27,018 nt of DNA from JBOHCT01 sp050699055 (GTDB taxonomy: Bacteria > Actinomycetota > Actinomycetes > Streptosporangiales > JBOHCT01), in the NCBI GenBank assembly GCA_050699055.1, contig JBOHCT010000031.1, positions 1 to 27,018 of the forward strand, read 5' to 3'. The notes below the pieces were generated by a model that was given only the letters and a program-made list of their open reading frames with translations, searched no databases and was not told the DNA's origin. Position 1 is the first letter of the stretch, and every line of letters begins with the position of its first letter. This document shows positions 1-6,454 of the stretch, piece after piece. Both the position numbers and the translations under genes were made by a program.

Positions 1-46
1 ATCTTGGTCTGTGCCGCGGCACACGTGCCGTGGCACAGACCAAGAT
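1..46. repeat. 46-bp imperfect palindrome at the window edge
   Basis: Bases 1-15 (ATCTTGGTCTGTGCC) are the exact reverse complement of bases 32-46, and the pairing continues inward to bases 22/25 with one mismatch (16/31). The inside also reads as two copies of a small palindrome, GTGCCGCGGCAC (11-22) and GTGCCGTGGCAC (25-36). The right arm is native-looking coding sequence of the SnoaL-like gene (reading A-Q-T-K-M-T), whereas the left arm read in the same frame gives residues that do not resemble that family. A fold-back at a contig end or a real inverted duplication would both produce this pattern. Confidence 0.8.
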
Positions 47-398
47 GACGATCCTGCAACGCGCACCGGTGCACGGGGTCGAGGTCGACGTCACGTGCAT
101 CGGCAGGTTCTACGACTTCTTCGAGCGGCGCGACGGACTGTGGAAGATCGTGCGCCGCCAGCCGATCTACGAAAAGGACCGTCTCGACCCCGTGGATCCG
201 GCCGCCAGCCTGTCGCTGGACGCTGCCGTGCTCGCACGGTTCCCACAGGGGTACCGGCATCTGGCGTACCTGCAGTCCGTGAACGGTTTCGAGGTCAAGG
301 TGGGCCTCCCGGGGCTGACCGGTAAGGCGGTGGGGGGTCTCTACGCCGAGGGCCGCACGTGGCTGGACGGCGCCGCGACCCCTGGTGTTCCGCTGTAA
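30..398 (+). CDS. SnoaL/NTF2-like domain protein, 5'-truncated
   Basis: About 122 residues of the C-terminal two thirds of a SnoaL_4-type (NTF2 cone-fold) protein, a family that includes small hydrolases, isomerases and dehydrochlorinase relatives and many proteins of unknown substrate. The residues GRFYDFFERRDGLWKIV, then RQPIYEKDRLDPVDPAA, then FPQGYRHLAYLQ and LPGLTG are characteristic of a widespread subgroup of this family. The frame is open to base 3, and the N-terminal part with the pocket residues is missing, so the true start lies outside the window or was lost at the palindrome. GTG at 30 is only the first start codon available and lies inside the palindrome; it is unlikely to be the authentic one. 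The specific reaction cannot be assigned. Confidence 0.75.
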   Translation: MAQTKMTILQRAPVHGVEVDVTCIGRFYDFFERRDGLWKIVRRQPIYEKDRLDPVDPAASLSLDAAVLARFPQGYRHLAYLQSVNGFEVKVGLPGLTGKAVGGLYAEGRTWLDGAATPGVPL

Positions 399-434
399 GC
401 GTTCGCGAGGAAACCAAACGCACGAGAGGCACAG

Positions 435-470
435 TTGACACATGATCGGAATCGTGATTCCGTTCTTTGT
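435..470 (+). promoter_or_regulatory. Putative autoregulatory operator/promoter of the TetR gene
   Basis: CGGAATCGTGATTCCG (447-462) has two perfect 7-bp arms around a GT centre, a size and symmetry usual for TetR-family operators. It lies 8 bases before the GTG at 471. TTGACA at 435-440 matches a -35 hexamer, but no convincing -10 is visible at 17-18 bp spacing. The position fits autorepression of the downstream TetR/aidB pair. That is inference. Confidence 0.5.
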
Positions 471-1157
471 GTGGTCTACCGACGGACGGAGCGCACGCAG
501 GCGCGACAGCGTCAGACGCGTGCGCGGATCGTGCAGTCCGCGCGGGATCTCGTCGCTGGCGGTGGGTATCAGGCGGTCGGCATGAGTGCCGTGGCGCAGC
601 ACGCCGGTGTGGGGGTGGGGACGGTGTATCGGCAGTTTCCGTCCAAGGCGGAGCTGCTGGCCGAGGTGTTCCGGTGCGCGGCGCAGCGCGAGGTCGATGC
701 GGTGGTTACGGCCGCCGGCGTGCGGGGCTCGGCAGCCGAGCGCTTGTGCGCGGCCATCGAGACGTTCGCTAGGCGCGCCCTTGCTGGCCGGCGGCTGGCG
801 TGGGCGCTCATCGCCGAGCCGGTCGAGCCCGAGATCGACGCCGAGCGTTTGGTCTTTCGCCGTGCATTTTGTGAGGTCTTTGCTGGCGTGTTGAGCGACG
901 GTATCGCCGCCGGCGAGGTCCGCGCTCAGCGTGTGGGGCTGTCCGCCGCGGCACTGGTTGGCGCGATCGGCGAGGCGTTGGCCGGACCGCTCGCGCCGAT
1001 CGCTTCGCCGATCGACCCCGATGCGCTGGTAGGGGAGCTGGTCGAGTTCTGCCTGCGGTCGGTGACGCAGGAGACGCCACAATCCCGGATGGCGCGGTGG
1101 TCCGCGGGGTACCAGGTCCCCAGTGAAGGAGGCGGGCGTGTCGGCAGTCAGCGCTGA
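471..1157 (+). CDS. TetR/AcrR family transcriptional regulator
   Basis: DNA-binding one-component regulator of about 228 residues, normal length for TetR. The N-terminal helix-turn-helix is clear: TRARIVQSARDLVAGGGY, then MSAVAQHAGVGVGTVYRQF with the family-typical YRQFPSK turn at about residues 53-59. The C-terminal ligand domain has no recognisable specificity. The start is a choice. TTG 435, with GAGAGG 5 bases upstream, would add 12 residues, but these are unlike the family and would place the 447-462 palindrome inside the gene. GTG 471 begins just before the usual R-R-T-E-R-T-Q leader and leaves the palindrome as an upstream operator, so it is preferred. The end of the gene overlaps the start of the acyl-CoA dehydrogenase by 20 bases, so the two are probably cotranscribed, coupled, and jointly controlled by this regulator. 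Confidence 0.85.
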   Translation: MVYRRTERTQARQRQTRARIVQSARDLVAGGGYQAVGMSAVAQHAGVGVGTVYRQFPSKAELLAEVFRCAAQREVDAVVTAAGVRGSAAERLCAAIETFARRALAGRRLAWALIAEPVEPEIDAERLVFRRAFCEVFAGVLSDGIAAGEVRAQRVGLSAAALVGAIGEALAGPLAPIASPIDPDALVGELVEFCLRSVTQETPQSRMARWSAGYQVPSEGGGRVGSQR

Positions 1158-2808
1158 TGTCGGTCCGGTTGTGACGCACGAGGTGTTCAATCAGAGCATT
1201 CCGCGCGTTGACCTCGACGAGTTCGAGTGCAATGTGCCGCTGCGCGAGGCCGTCGAAAGCCACCACGGCGAGTGGGCGTTGGAGCACCTTCACGAGGCCG
1301 GGCGGGTGTATGGCGCGGCTGACTACAAGCGCTGGGCGGTGGAGGCCAACGTCAACCAGCCGGTGCTGCAGCGCTTCGATCGCTACGGCAACCGCATCGA
1401 TGAGGTCGAGTTTCATCCGGCGTGGCACGAGGTCATCAGCCGCTCGGTGGGGCTCGGAACCCACGCTTTCGCCTGGCGCGAGCCGCGGGTGGGGGCGCAT
1501 GTCACCCGCGCCGCGCTGATGGTCATGCTCTCCCAGGTCGAGCCCGGCCACGGATGCCCGATCGGCATGACCTACTCGGTCGTGCCGGCGTTGCGTCGAC
1601 AACCCGAGCTTGCCGCCGAGTGGGAGCCGCGGCTGACCTCGCTGGACTACGACTTCGGCCTCCGGCCGGGCGTGGAGAAGAGGGGCGTGCTTGCGGGAAT
1701 GGGGATGACGGAGAAGCAGGGTGGGACGGACGTTCGCGCCAACACCACCCGAGCCCTGGCGCTGAACGGCGGCGGCCCCGGCGGCGAGTATGTACTCCGT
1801 GGGCACAAGTGGTTCACCTCGGCGCCGATGTGCGATGTCTTCCTCGTCCTCGCCCAGGTTGAGGCGGGCCTGTCGTGCTTTCTGGTGCCGCGGGTGTTGC
1901 CCGACGGCACCCGCAACGCCGTCCGCATCGAGCGGCTGAAGGACAAGCTGGGCAACCAGTCGAACGCCTCCGCCGAGCTGGAGCTCGACGGCACCTGGGC
2001 GCAGATGGTCGGCGAGCCCGGGCGCGGCGTGCCGACGATTATCGAGATGGTCAACCACACCCGGCTTGAGTGCGTGCTTGGCACCACCGGGGGGATGCGC
2101 GACGCGGTGAGCGAGGCCCTCTGGCACGCCGCTCACCGAGAGGTGTACGGAGCGCGGCTCCTCGACCAGGAGCTCATGACCAATGTCCTGGCCGACCTCT
2201 GCCTGGAGTCCGAGGCCGCCACCTGGGCGGCGATGCGACTCGCGCGCTCCTTCGATGAGCAGATCAGCGAGCGGGAGGTGCTCTTCAAGCGCTTGGCTAC
2301 CCCCGTCTTGAAGTACTGGATCTGCAAGCGCGGCCCCAACCACGCCTTCGAGGCCCTGGAATGCCTGGGCGGCAACGGCTACTGCGAGACGTTCCCGCTC
2401 GCCCGCCGCTATCGCGAGCAACCCCTCCTCTCCATCTGGGAGGGCTCGGGCAACGTCATGTGCCTCGATGTGCTCCGCGCCCTGCAGCGCAGTCCGCAGT
2501 CACTCGATGCGTTCCTCTTCGAGATCGAGCTCGCCAGCGGCGCCAACCCCCATCTCGACGCCTACATCGCCGACCTGCCCCGTCAGCTCGGCGACCCGCA
2601 AGCGGGCGTCAGACATGCCCGCCGCATGGTCGAACGCATGGCGCTCGCGCTGCAAGCGTCCCTGCTCGTTCGCCACGCCCCGGCCGTGGTCGCCGACGCA
2701 TTCTGTGCCTCCCGTCTGACGCCTGAGCACAGCTACGAGTACGGCACGCTGGCCGGTCCCACGAACCTCCGCGCCATCGTCGCCCGGCACGCCCCACACC
2801 TGGATTGA
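1138..2808 (+). CDS. aidB: AidB-type acyl-CoA dehydrogenase
   Basis: Flavoprotein of the acyl-CoA dehydrogenase superfamily, AidB branch; E. coli AidB is induced in the adaptive response to DNA alkylation and binds DNA, though its physiological substrate is unsettled. 556 residues, close to E. coli AidB (541). Diagnostic blocks, with approximate residues: GMGMTEKQGGTDVRANTT (187-204), GHKWFTSAPMCD (222-233), RLKDKLGNQSNAS (266-278), ECLGGNGYCE (408-417) and IWEGSGNVMCLDVLRAL (433-449), the last also present in E. coli AidB. Start GTG 1138 follows GGAGG at 1128-1132; an upstream in-frame GTG at 1123 lacks such a site. It overlaps the TetR gene and is followed 58 bases later by the amidohydrolase remnant. 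Whether it acts in alkylation protection or as a catabolic dehydrogenase cannot be told from sequence; the TetR partner slightly favours the latter. Confidence 0.85.
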   Translation: MSAVSADVGPVVTHEVFNQSIPRVDLDEFECNVPLREAVESHHGEWALEHLHEAGRVYGAADYKRWAVEANVNQPVLQRFDRYGNRIDEVEFHPAWHEVISRSVGLGTHAFAWREPRVGAHVTRAALMVMLSQVEPGHGCPIGMTYSVVPALRRQPELAAEWEPRLTSLDYDFGLRPGVEKRGVLAGMGMTEKQGGTDVRANTTRALALNGGGPGGEYVLRGHKWFTSAPMCDVFLVLAQVEAGLSCFLVPRVLPDGTRNAVRIERLKDKLGNQSNASAELELDGTWAQMVGEPGRGVPTIIEMVNHTRLECVLGTTGGMRDAVSEALWHAAHREVYGARLLDQELMTNVLADLCLESEAATWAAMRLARSFDEQISEREVLFKRLATPVLKYWICKRGPNHAFEALECLGGNGYCETFPLARRYREQPLLSIWEGSGNVMCLDVLRALQRSPQSLDAFLFEIELASGANPHLDAYIADLPRQLGDPQAGVRHARRMVERMALALQASLLVRHAPAVVADAFCASRLTPEHSYEYGTLAGPTNLRAIVARHAPHLD

Positions 2809-2866
2809 TGAAGGATCCGCTGGAGGGTGGCCAGGCGACGAGGCTGGGCGCTGACAAGGTGATGAC

Positions 2867-3199
2867 ATGACGATCGACGTCTGGATGCAGCACCCCACCC
2901 TGCGGTTCCTCGCCCACGGCATGTTCGAGTCACTGCGCCGTTGGACGTGGCAGGAGGTGCCGTCGGAGGAGATCCCGGTCGAGGCGACCGTCGCGGCGAT
3001 GGACCACGCGGAGGTGGGCTTCGGTCTGCTCAGTGCGTGGCGGGGCCCGCACGCAGCGGACCTCATCTCCAACGACGAGGTCGCCACGTGGGTGGCCACC
3101 CATCCCGACCGCTTCGCCGGCCTCGCCACGGTGGACCTGGCCAGGCCGACATCCACATTCCGTAGGGCGCTCCGCCGGCTCAGCGGCTCGCGGCGTTCC
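2867..3199 (+). pseudogene. Truncated amidohydrolase (N-terminal fragment)
   Basis: ATG 2867 has a good site (AAGGTG, 2859-2864) and the first ~105 residues look like the N-terminus of an Amidohydro_2 family protein: TIDVWMQHPTLRF, MFESLRRW, EATVAAMDHAEVGFGLLSAW, LISNDEVATWVATHPDRFAGLATVDL. Such enzymes run to about 280-340 residues and need a central TIM barrel with metal-binding His and Asp, all of which are absent here. The frame stays open to 4234, but everything after about 3200 is the antisense of the YbjQ gene and is not homologous-looking. The break is therefore somewhere around 3160-3200, most simply a deletion that removed the 3' two thirds. It sits at operon distance behind aidB and may still be translated as a non-functional fragment. 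Confidence 0.75.
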
Positions 3200-3991
3200 C
3201 TACTCGTCGAGGCCGAGCACGAGCCGTGGCGGGGGTATCCCGTGATCGGCACCGGTAGGCCGTACGGCGGTGCCGATCGCGAAGAACTCCGTGGTGTGTC
3301 CGCCCCATGTATGGCTGTGCTGGCGGAGTTGGACCCCGACGACCCCCTCCGCCTCCAGCCGTTCGGCCTCTGCCTGCATCCGGGCCATGGCGAGCTCGCG
3401 CGCGTCGTAGAGAGCTTGGGTGAACTGCTCCAGCTCGATGTTCCGCGCCAGGGTCTGGGCCGTGCGGAGCAGCCGACGGCGGGCGATGTGGTAGACGCAG
3501 CTGCCCATCACCAGCCCGACCGGCGCGTAGCCGGTCTTGACGAGCGTCCAGAAGTCCTGCCCGGACAGGTCGCTGGTGAACGGCCTGCCGTGGGCCCGCC
3601 AGCTCGCCCCCTCGTTGGCCTTGACCGCGGTGCCGACCGCGATGAATTCGGCGAGGTTACGGCCCCACTGCTTGACCTCGACCTCCAGGCGCACTCCCAC
3701 GATGCCGTCGGCGCCCAGCAGGTCGGCCTCTGCCTGCATCCGGGCCATGGCGAGTTCGCGGGCATGGTAGAGCGCCTGGGAGAGCATCGTCAGCTCCTGG
3801 TTGCGGCCCCACCTGCGCAGCCGGGTACCGACCCAGCTGGCCTGCAGCCCGATGTGGTAGATCGAACTACCGAGGACCAGCCCGAGGGGAGTGAATCCTG
3901 CCTCTTTGACGAGGAGGAACTCGTTGACCGTCAGGTCGCTTGTGAAGATCACCTCGAGCCGGCCCGGCCGCAGCTCGGCGAGTCGCCGCAT
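3200..3991 (-). CDS. Tandem YbjQ (heavy-metal-binding fold, DUF74) protein
   Basis: 263 residues made of two YbjQ-type domains, about 8-118 and 132-252. Each carries the family pattern F-T-S-D-L-(S/T), a G-x-x-P-(L/V)-G-L-V-(L/M)-G-S hydrophobic strand, then ALY-ARELAMARMQAEA, then a D/E-G-(I/V)-V-G-V strand and an EF-A-(I/V)-GTAV end strand. YbjQ-family proteins form ring-like oligomers; the heavy-metal name comes from fold similarity and no function is established. The two domains share a 32-bp identical stretch at the DNA level. ATG 3991 is the only start codon in frame because TGA closes the frame near 4055. It lies 43 bases inside the upstream YbjQ gene, which suggests coupling. Cytosolic, no signal peptide. 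Confidence 0.85.
   Translation of the reverse strand: MRRLAELRPGRLEVIFTSDLTVNEFLLVKEAGFTPLGLVLGSSIYHIGLQASWVGTRLRRWGRNQELTMLSQALYHARELAMARMQAEADLLGADGIVGVRLEVEVKQWGRNLAEFIAVGTAVKANEGASWRAHGRPFTSDLSGQDFWTLVKTGYAPVGLVMGSCVYHIARRRLLRTAQTLARNIELEQFTQALYDARELAMARMQAEAERLEAEGVVGVQLRQHSHTWGGHTTEFFAIGTAVRPTGADHGIPPPRLVLGLDE
3363..3754. repeat. 32-bp exact direct repeat, copies 360 bp apart
   Basis: Bases 3363-3394 and 3723-3754 are identical (beginning TCGGCCTCTGCC, ending CCATGGCGAG). The spacing of 360 bp is exactly 120 codons, and both copies encode the ELAMARMQAEA helix of successive YbjQ domains. The flanks diverge, so this is either strong local constraint or recent gene conversion between the two domains. 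Confidence 0.9.
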
Positions 3992-4807
3992 GGCGTCGTC
4001 CGGGACGCCGAGGTCAGCCCGCTGCCATGGCTTCTCCCGCCCTTCTCCGCGGGGCGATCACCGAGCCGGAGGATCGGCAGGGCGGATGTGGTAGCCGTAT
4101 GTCCGAACCGCGCCAGGGCGGTGCCGAGGACCCGCGCCCGCGCCACATGCATGTCCTCGCGCACGTGCAGCTCCACGCCCGTGGCGATGACTCCGTCGGC
4201 GCCCGCGTCCTTGACCTCTCCGGTGAGACGCTGACGGGCCCGCGCACGGGCGCGGTTGGCAAGTTCGGTGTAGCCGGGGACCTCCGCGTTGCGCGCGTTG
4301 ACCACGGCAAGGGAGTCGTCGGAGACGAAGTTCGGGCTTCGCACCTCGTAGGCGAAACCGAGGACGAGGTCGACGGGCATGTACCCCACCCCCATCAGCT
4401 TGGCGAGACTCTGCCCAGACAGGTCGGACAGGAAGGGCCGGTCCAGATGCACTGTGCCCCGTGAGCGCACCGCCGTCCCGATCGCCGAGAACTCGACCAC
4501 ATACGGCGACCGGAGAAAGGGCGCGATGGTGAGTCGTATGGCGACGACCCCGTCCCCGCCCAGCGCCGCGCACTCGGCCCGCATCCGGTCCATCGCTCGT
4601 CGGCGAGCGTCGTACACCGCCGTCACGACCGGGTGGTACGCGCTAGCTAGCGCCGGGAATGCCGACCTGCGCCGCCCGGTAGGGGCCGACCTGGGTGTGT
4701 ACAGAGGCCCCGAGCACCTGCCCGACCGGCTCGAACCCGACCGAGCGGATCGCCGCGAGCTCCGGCGAGGCCAGGGTGCTCGTCCAGGGTCTCGTGGCCG
4801 CGCGCAT
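3949..4807 (-). pseudogene. Second tandem YbjQ protein, frameshifted
   Basis: Reading from ATG 4807 gives a credible N-terminus (T-S-T-L-A-S-P-E-L-A-A-I-R-S-V-G-F-E-P-V-G-Q-V-L-G-A-S-V-H-T...), which ends at an in-frame TAG at 4648-4650. From about 4647 the frame that is 4 bases displaced continues as A-S-A-Y-H-P-V-V-T-A-V-Y-D-A-R-R-R-A-M-D-R-M, through DGVVAIRLT and EFSAIGTAVRSRG, into a second domain (FLSDLSGQSLAKLMGVGYMPVDLVLG ... GADGVIATGVELHV ... VLGTALARFG) and stops at 3949. GCTAGCTAGC at 4642-4651 explains it: removing one CTAG joins the frames as G-A-S-A-Y-H. Intact, the protein would have about 285 residues with two YbjQ domains. It overlaps the next YbjQ gene by 43 bases. A sequencing error of exactly this kind is possible but less likely than a real duplication. 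Confidence 0.8.
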
Positions 4808-4849
4808 GCTGTCATTGTGGCGTCCCGGCCGGTGGCAGACTGACGAACC

Positions 4850-5236
4850 GTGAGCGAGAGAGGCGAGCCCGACATCGAGGCTTGGGCGGCGTCGCTGCGC
4901 GCGGAAGCCTACGATCTCGACACCTTCGTCGAGACACTCGCGATCAAGATGGAGGCCTGCTTACCCGAACACGTCCAGGTGCGGCCTTCCCGGAGGCGGT
5001 GGGGTCGACCGCAACGCACGGAACGCCTCATGGTGGCCCTGAGCGACCAACGCTTCGAGCTGAAGCGCGCCCGACAAGGCGTGACCGCAGAGATCATCCA
5101 CGTCGTCCGGGACGTAAGGCTGTCGAGCGAGAAGGTCGGCGTCGATGAGTGGATCACCCAATTGACGCACGCCCTGGCCGTCGAGGCCACCAGAAGCCGC
5201 GCCGCATGGCAGGCTTTGCACCGCCTCCTGAGCTAA
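4850..5236 (+). CDS. Conserved hypothetical protein divergent from the YbjQ genes
   Basis: 128 residues, soluble, no signal peptide or membrane segment. The start MSERGEPDIEAWAASLRAEAYDLDTFVETLAIKMEACLP and the end DEWITQLTHALAVEATRSRAAWQALHRLL are predicted amphipathic helices, with a beta-rich middle (ERLMVALSDQRFELKRA). From memory, similar proteins sit beside YbjQ gene pairs in other actinobacteria, which would make it part of a conserved module, but its role is unknown. GTG 4850 has no upstream Shine-Dalgarno. CAGACT at 4836-4841 is one base from an actinobacterial -10 (TAGACT) at the distance expected for a leaderless transcript. Only 42 bases separate this start from the divergent ATG at 4807, so the two promoters must overlap. 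Confidence 0.75.
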   Translation: MSERGEPDIEAWAASLRAEAYDLDTFVETLAIKMEACLPEHVQVRPSRRRWGRPQRTERLMVALSDQRFELKRARQGVTAEIIHVVRDVRLSSEKVGVDEWITQLTHALAVEATRSRAAWQALHRLLS

Positions 5237-5264
5237 AGGTACCGACTGACAAGACTCGGCCTGT

Positions 5265-5594
5265 TTAGTGAGCCCCCAGGACCTTGAACTTCTGGACGCG
5301 TCGGCCGCCGATGGTCTCACCCGTGTAGAGGTCGCCCCTTGAGTCGGTCGCCAGAGTGTGCACGAAGGTGAACTGTCCGGCCATATGCTCCGGCTCTCCG
5401 AACTTCGCAATGGTACGGCCGCTCTTATGCCCGACCGTCCACACCAGCTGCTCTTCGCCGTCGGAGACATAGATCAGGCGCTGATCGGAGGTCGTGGCTG
5501 TACTTCTGGACGCCGGGTACGCCGCCGGCGCCACACCGACAACGGCGATAGATCTCATCGCGTCCCGCCGGGTAACACCGCCTTTTTCTATCAT
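5265..5594 (-). pseudogene. C-terminal remnant of an NHL-repeat protein
   Basis: The last ~75 residues (DQRLIYVSDGEEQLVWT, SGRTIAKFGEPEHMAGQFTFVHTLATDSRGDLYTGE, GRRVQKFKVLG) are one and a half blades of an NHL beta-propeller. They match the terminal part of secreted 6-bladed NHL proteins related to peptidyl-alpha-hydroxyglycine lyase, normally about 300-350 residues long. The first ~30 residues (MIEKGGVTRRDAMRSIAVVGVAPAAYPAS) look superficially like a short twin-arginine leader, but the hydrophobic stretch is weak and a whole propeller is missing between it and the blades. It is most likely a degraded 3' remnant. Convergent with the preceding hypothetical gene, 28 bases apart. Confidence 0.65.
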
Positions 5595-5809
5595 CGCAGA
5601 CCTCCGGACACTTATGCAGGGCTGACGAAATCCGCTGAGGCGCCCTACAGGAAGATCATCTGAACCCTGGCACTGTCACTTACCGAGTTCCTCCTAACAC
5701 GGACGGCAACCGGCGTCAAGGGTGTACGGACCAGCGGGTGGCGTGGCTCGTACGCGGTTGTGAGGGCGTGTCGGTGTCGAGGCGTGAACCGCCGCGGGCG
5801 ACACTGGCA

Positions 5810-5845
5810 GGGGTTCCTCCCTGCTTCCCCGTGGAGGAGTAGTAC
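5810..5845 (+). promoter_or_regulatory. Structured leader that can sequester the ribosome-binding site
   Basis: TCCTCC (5815-5820) is complementary to GGAGGA (5833-5838), the ribosome-binding site of the next gene, with a 12-base loop and a possible extra U-G pair (5814/5839). GGGG (5810-5813) can also pair with CCCC (5827-5830), which lies in that loop, so the two helices could coexist as an H-type pseudoknot. The pairing is visible in the sequence. A regulatory role, thermal or ligand-dependent, is inference. Confidence 0.45.
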
Positions 5846-6316
5846 CTGGCCAAGTCTCGCCGGACGCCCCGCGCCCGATACCACCGCGGCCTGACGACCT
5901 CGGTCGTCAACAACGGTTCCGCCTGCGGCTTCCCGGTGATGATCACCGCCGCTTTCGGGATGGCCAGCCACTTCCACGGCACCCCGTCCGCGCTGGAGGT
6001 GGTGCTTTTCGGTCTCGGTGCCGTCCTCGCGGTCTCGCTCATCGAGACACTCGCGTCGAGGGGCTTTCGCCGTCGGCCGGACACCCATCCTCAGGAGGTC
6101 CTGCTGCTCGGCACGGCCGGCAACGTCGTGTCTGTGATCGTCTCGCTCGGGGTCACCTACATCGCTGCCGGGCTGCTGCCCGACCCGGCTGCGTGGGCGG
6201 TGCCGCCGCTGCTCGCCGCGGGGGTATATGTGCTGGTGGAGGCGGTGGAGCTGGCAGTCGCGGAAGACGTGCAAGAGAAGGTGTTCGGCGACCAGGACGC
6301 GGAATCCCGTCAGTGA
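5846..6316 (+). CDS. Small conserved membrane protein, probable CTG start
   Basis: 156 residues if started at CTG 5846, 7 bases after GGAGGA (5833-5838). In frame, TAG at 5840-5842 closes the frame and no ATG, GTG or TTG occurs before GTG 5936. The stretch between (A-K-S-R-R-T-P-R-A-R-Y-H-R-G-L-T-T-S-V-V-N-N) reads as a natural cytoplasmic N-terminus leading into the first membrane segment, which a start at 5936 would cut. Predicted membrane segments, by hydrophobicity: around GFPVMITAAFGMA, LEVVLFGLGAVLAVSLIE, VLLLGTAGNVVSVIVSLGVTYIAAGL and WAVPPLLAAGVYVLVEAVEL. The tail is acidic (VAEDVQEKVFGDQDAES). No functional family recognised. The leader before the start is structured. Confidence 0.7.
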   Translation: MAKSRRTPRARYHRGLTTSVVNNGSACGFPVMITAAFGMASHFHGTPSALEVVLFGLGAVLAVSLIETLASRGFRRRPDTHPQEVLLLGTAGNVVSVIVSLGVTYIAAGLLPDPAAWAVPPLLAAGVYVLVEAVELAVAEDVQEKVFGDQDAESRQ

Positions 6317-6454
6317 GGCGACGCCGCCCGCCCGCCCCGTGCTGACGGCCGCGTCCCACCGGTGGCTACCTGCGAGATTGTCTCGTAAGGGAGCGCACGA
6401 GCCCGGATCGCTTTACCGTTGACGAGGCAATCCAATGGGAGGGGCGTTGTTGCC

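Noticed and set aside
435..463. TTGACA at 435 as a full sigma70 promoter
   Set aside because: No -10 resembling TAnnnT at 16-19 bp spacing; only the palindrome is kept as a regulatory call.
808..2421. 537-codon open frame on the minus strand
   Set aside because: Antisense to the AidB-type gene, which has every family motif in place.
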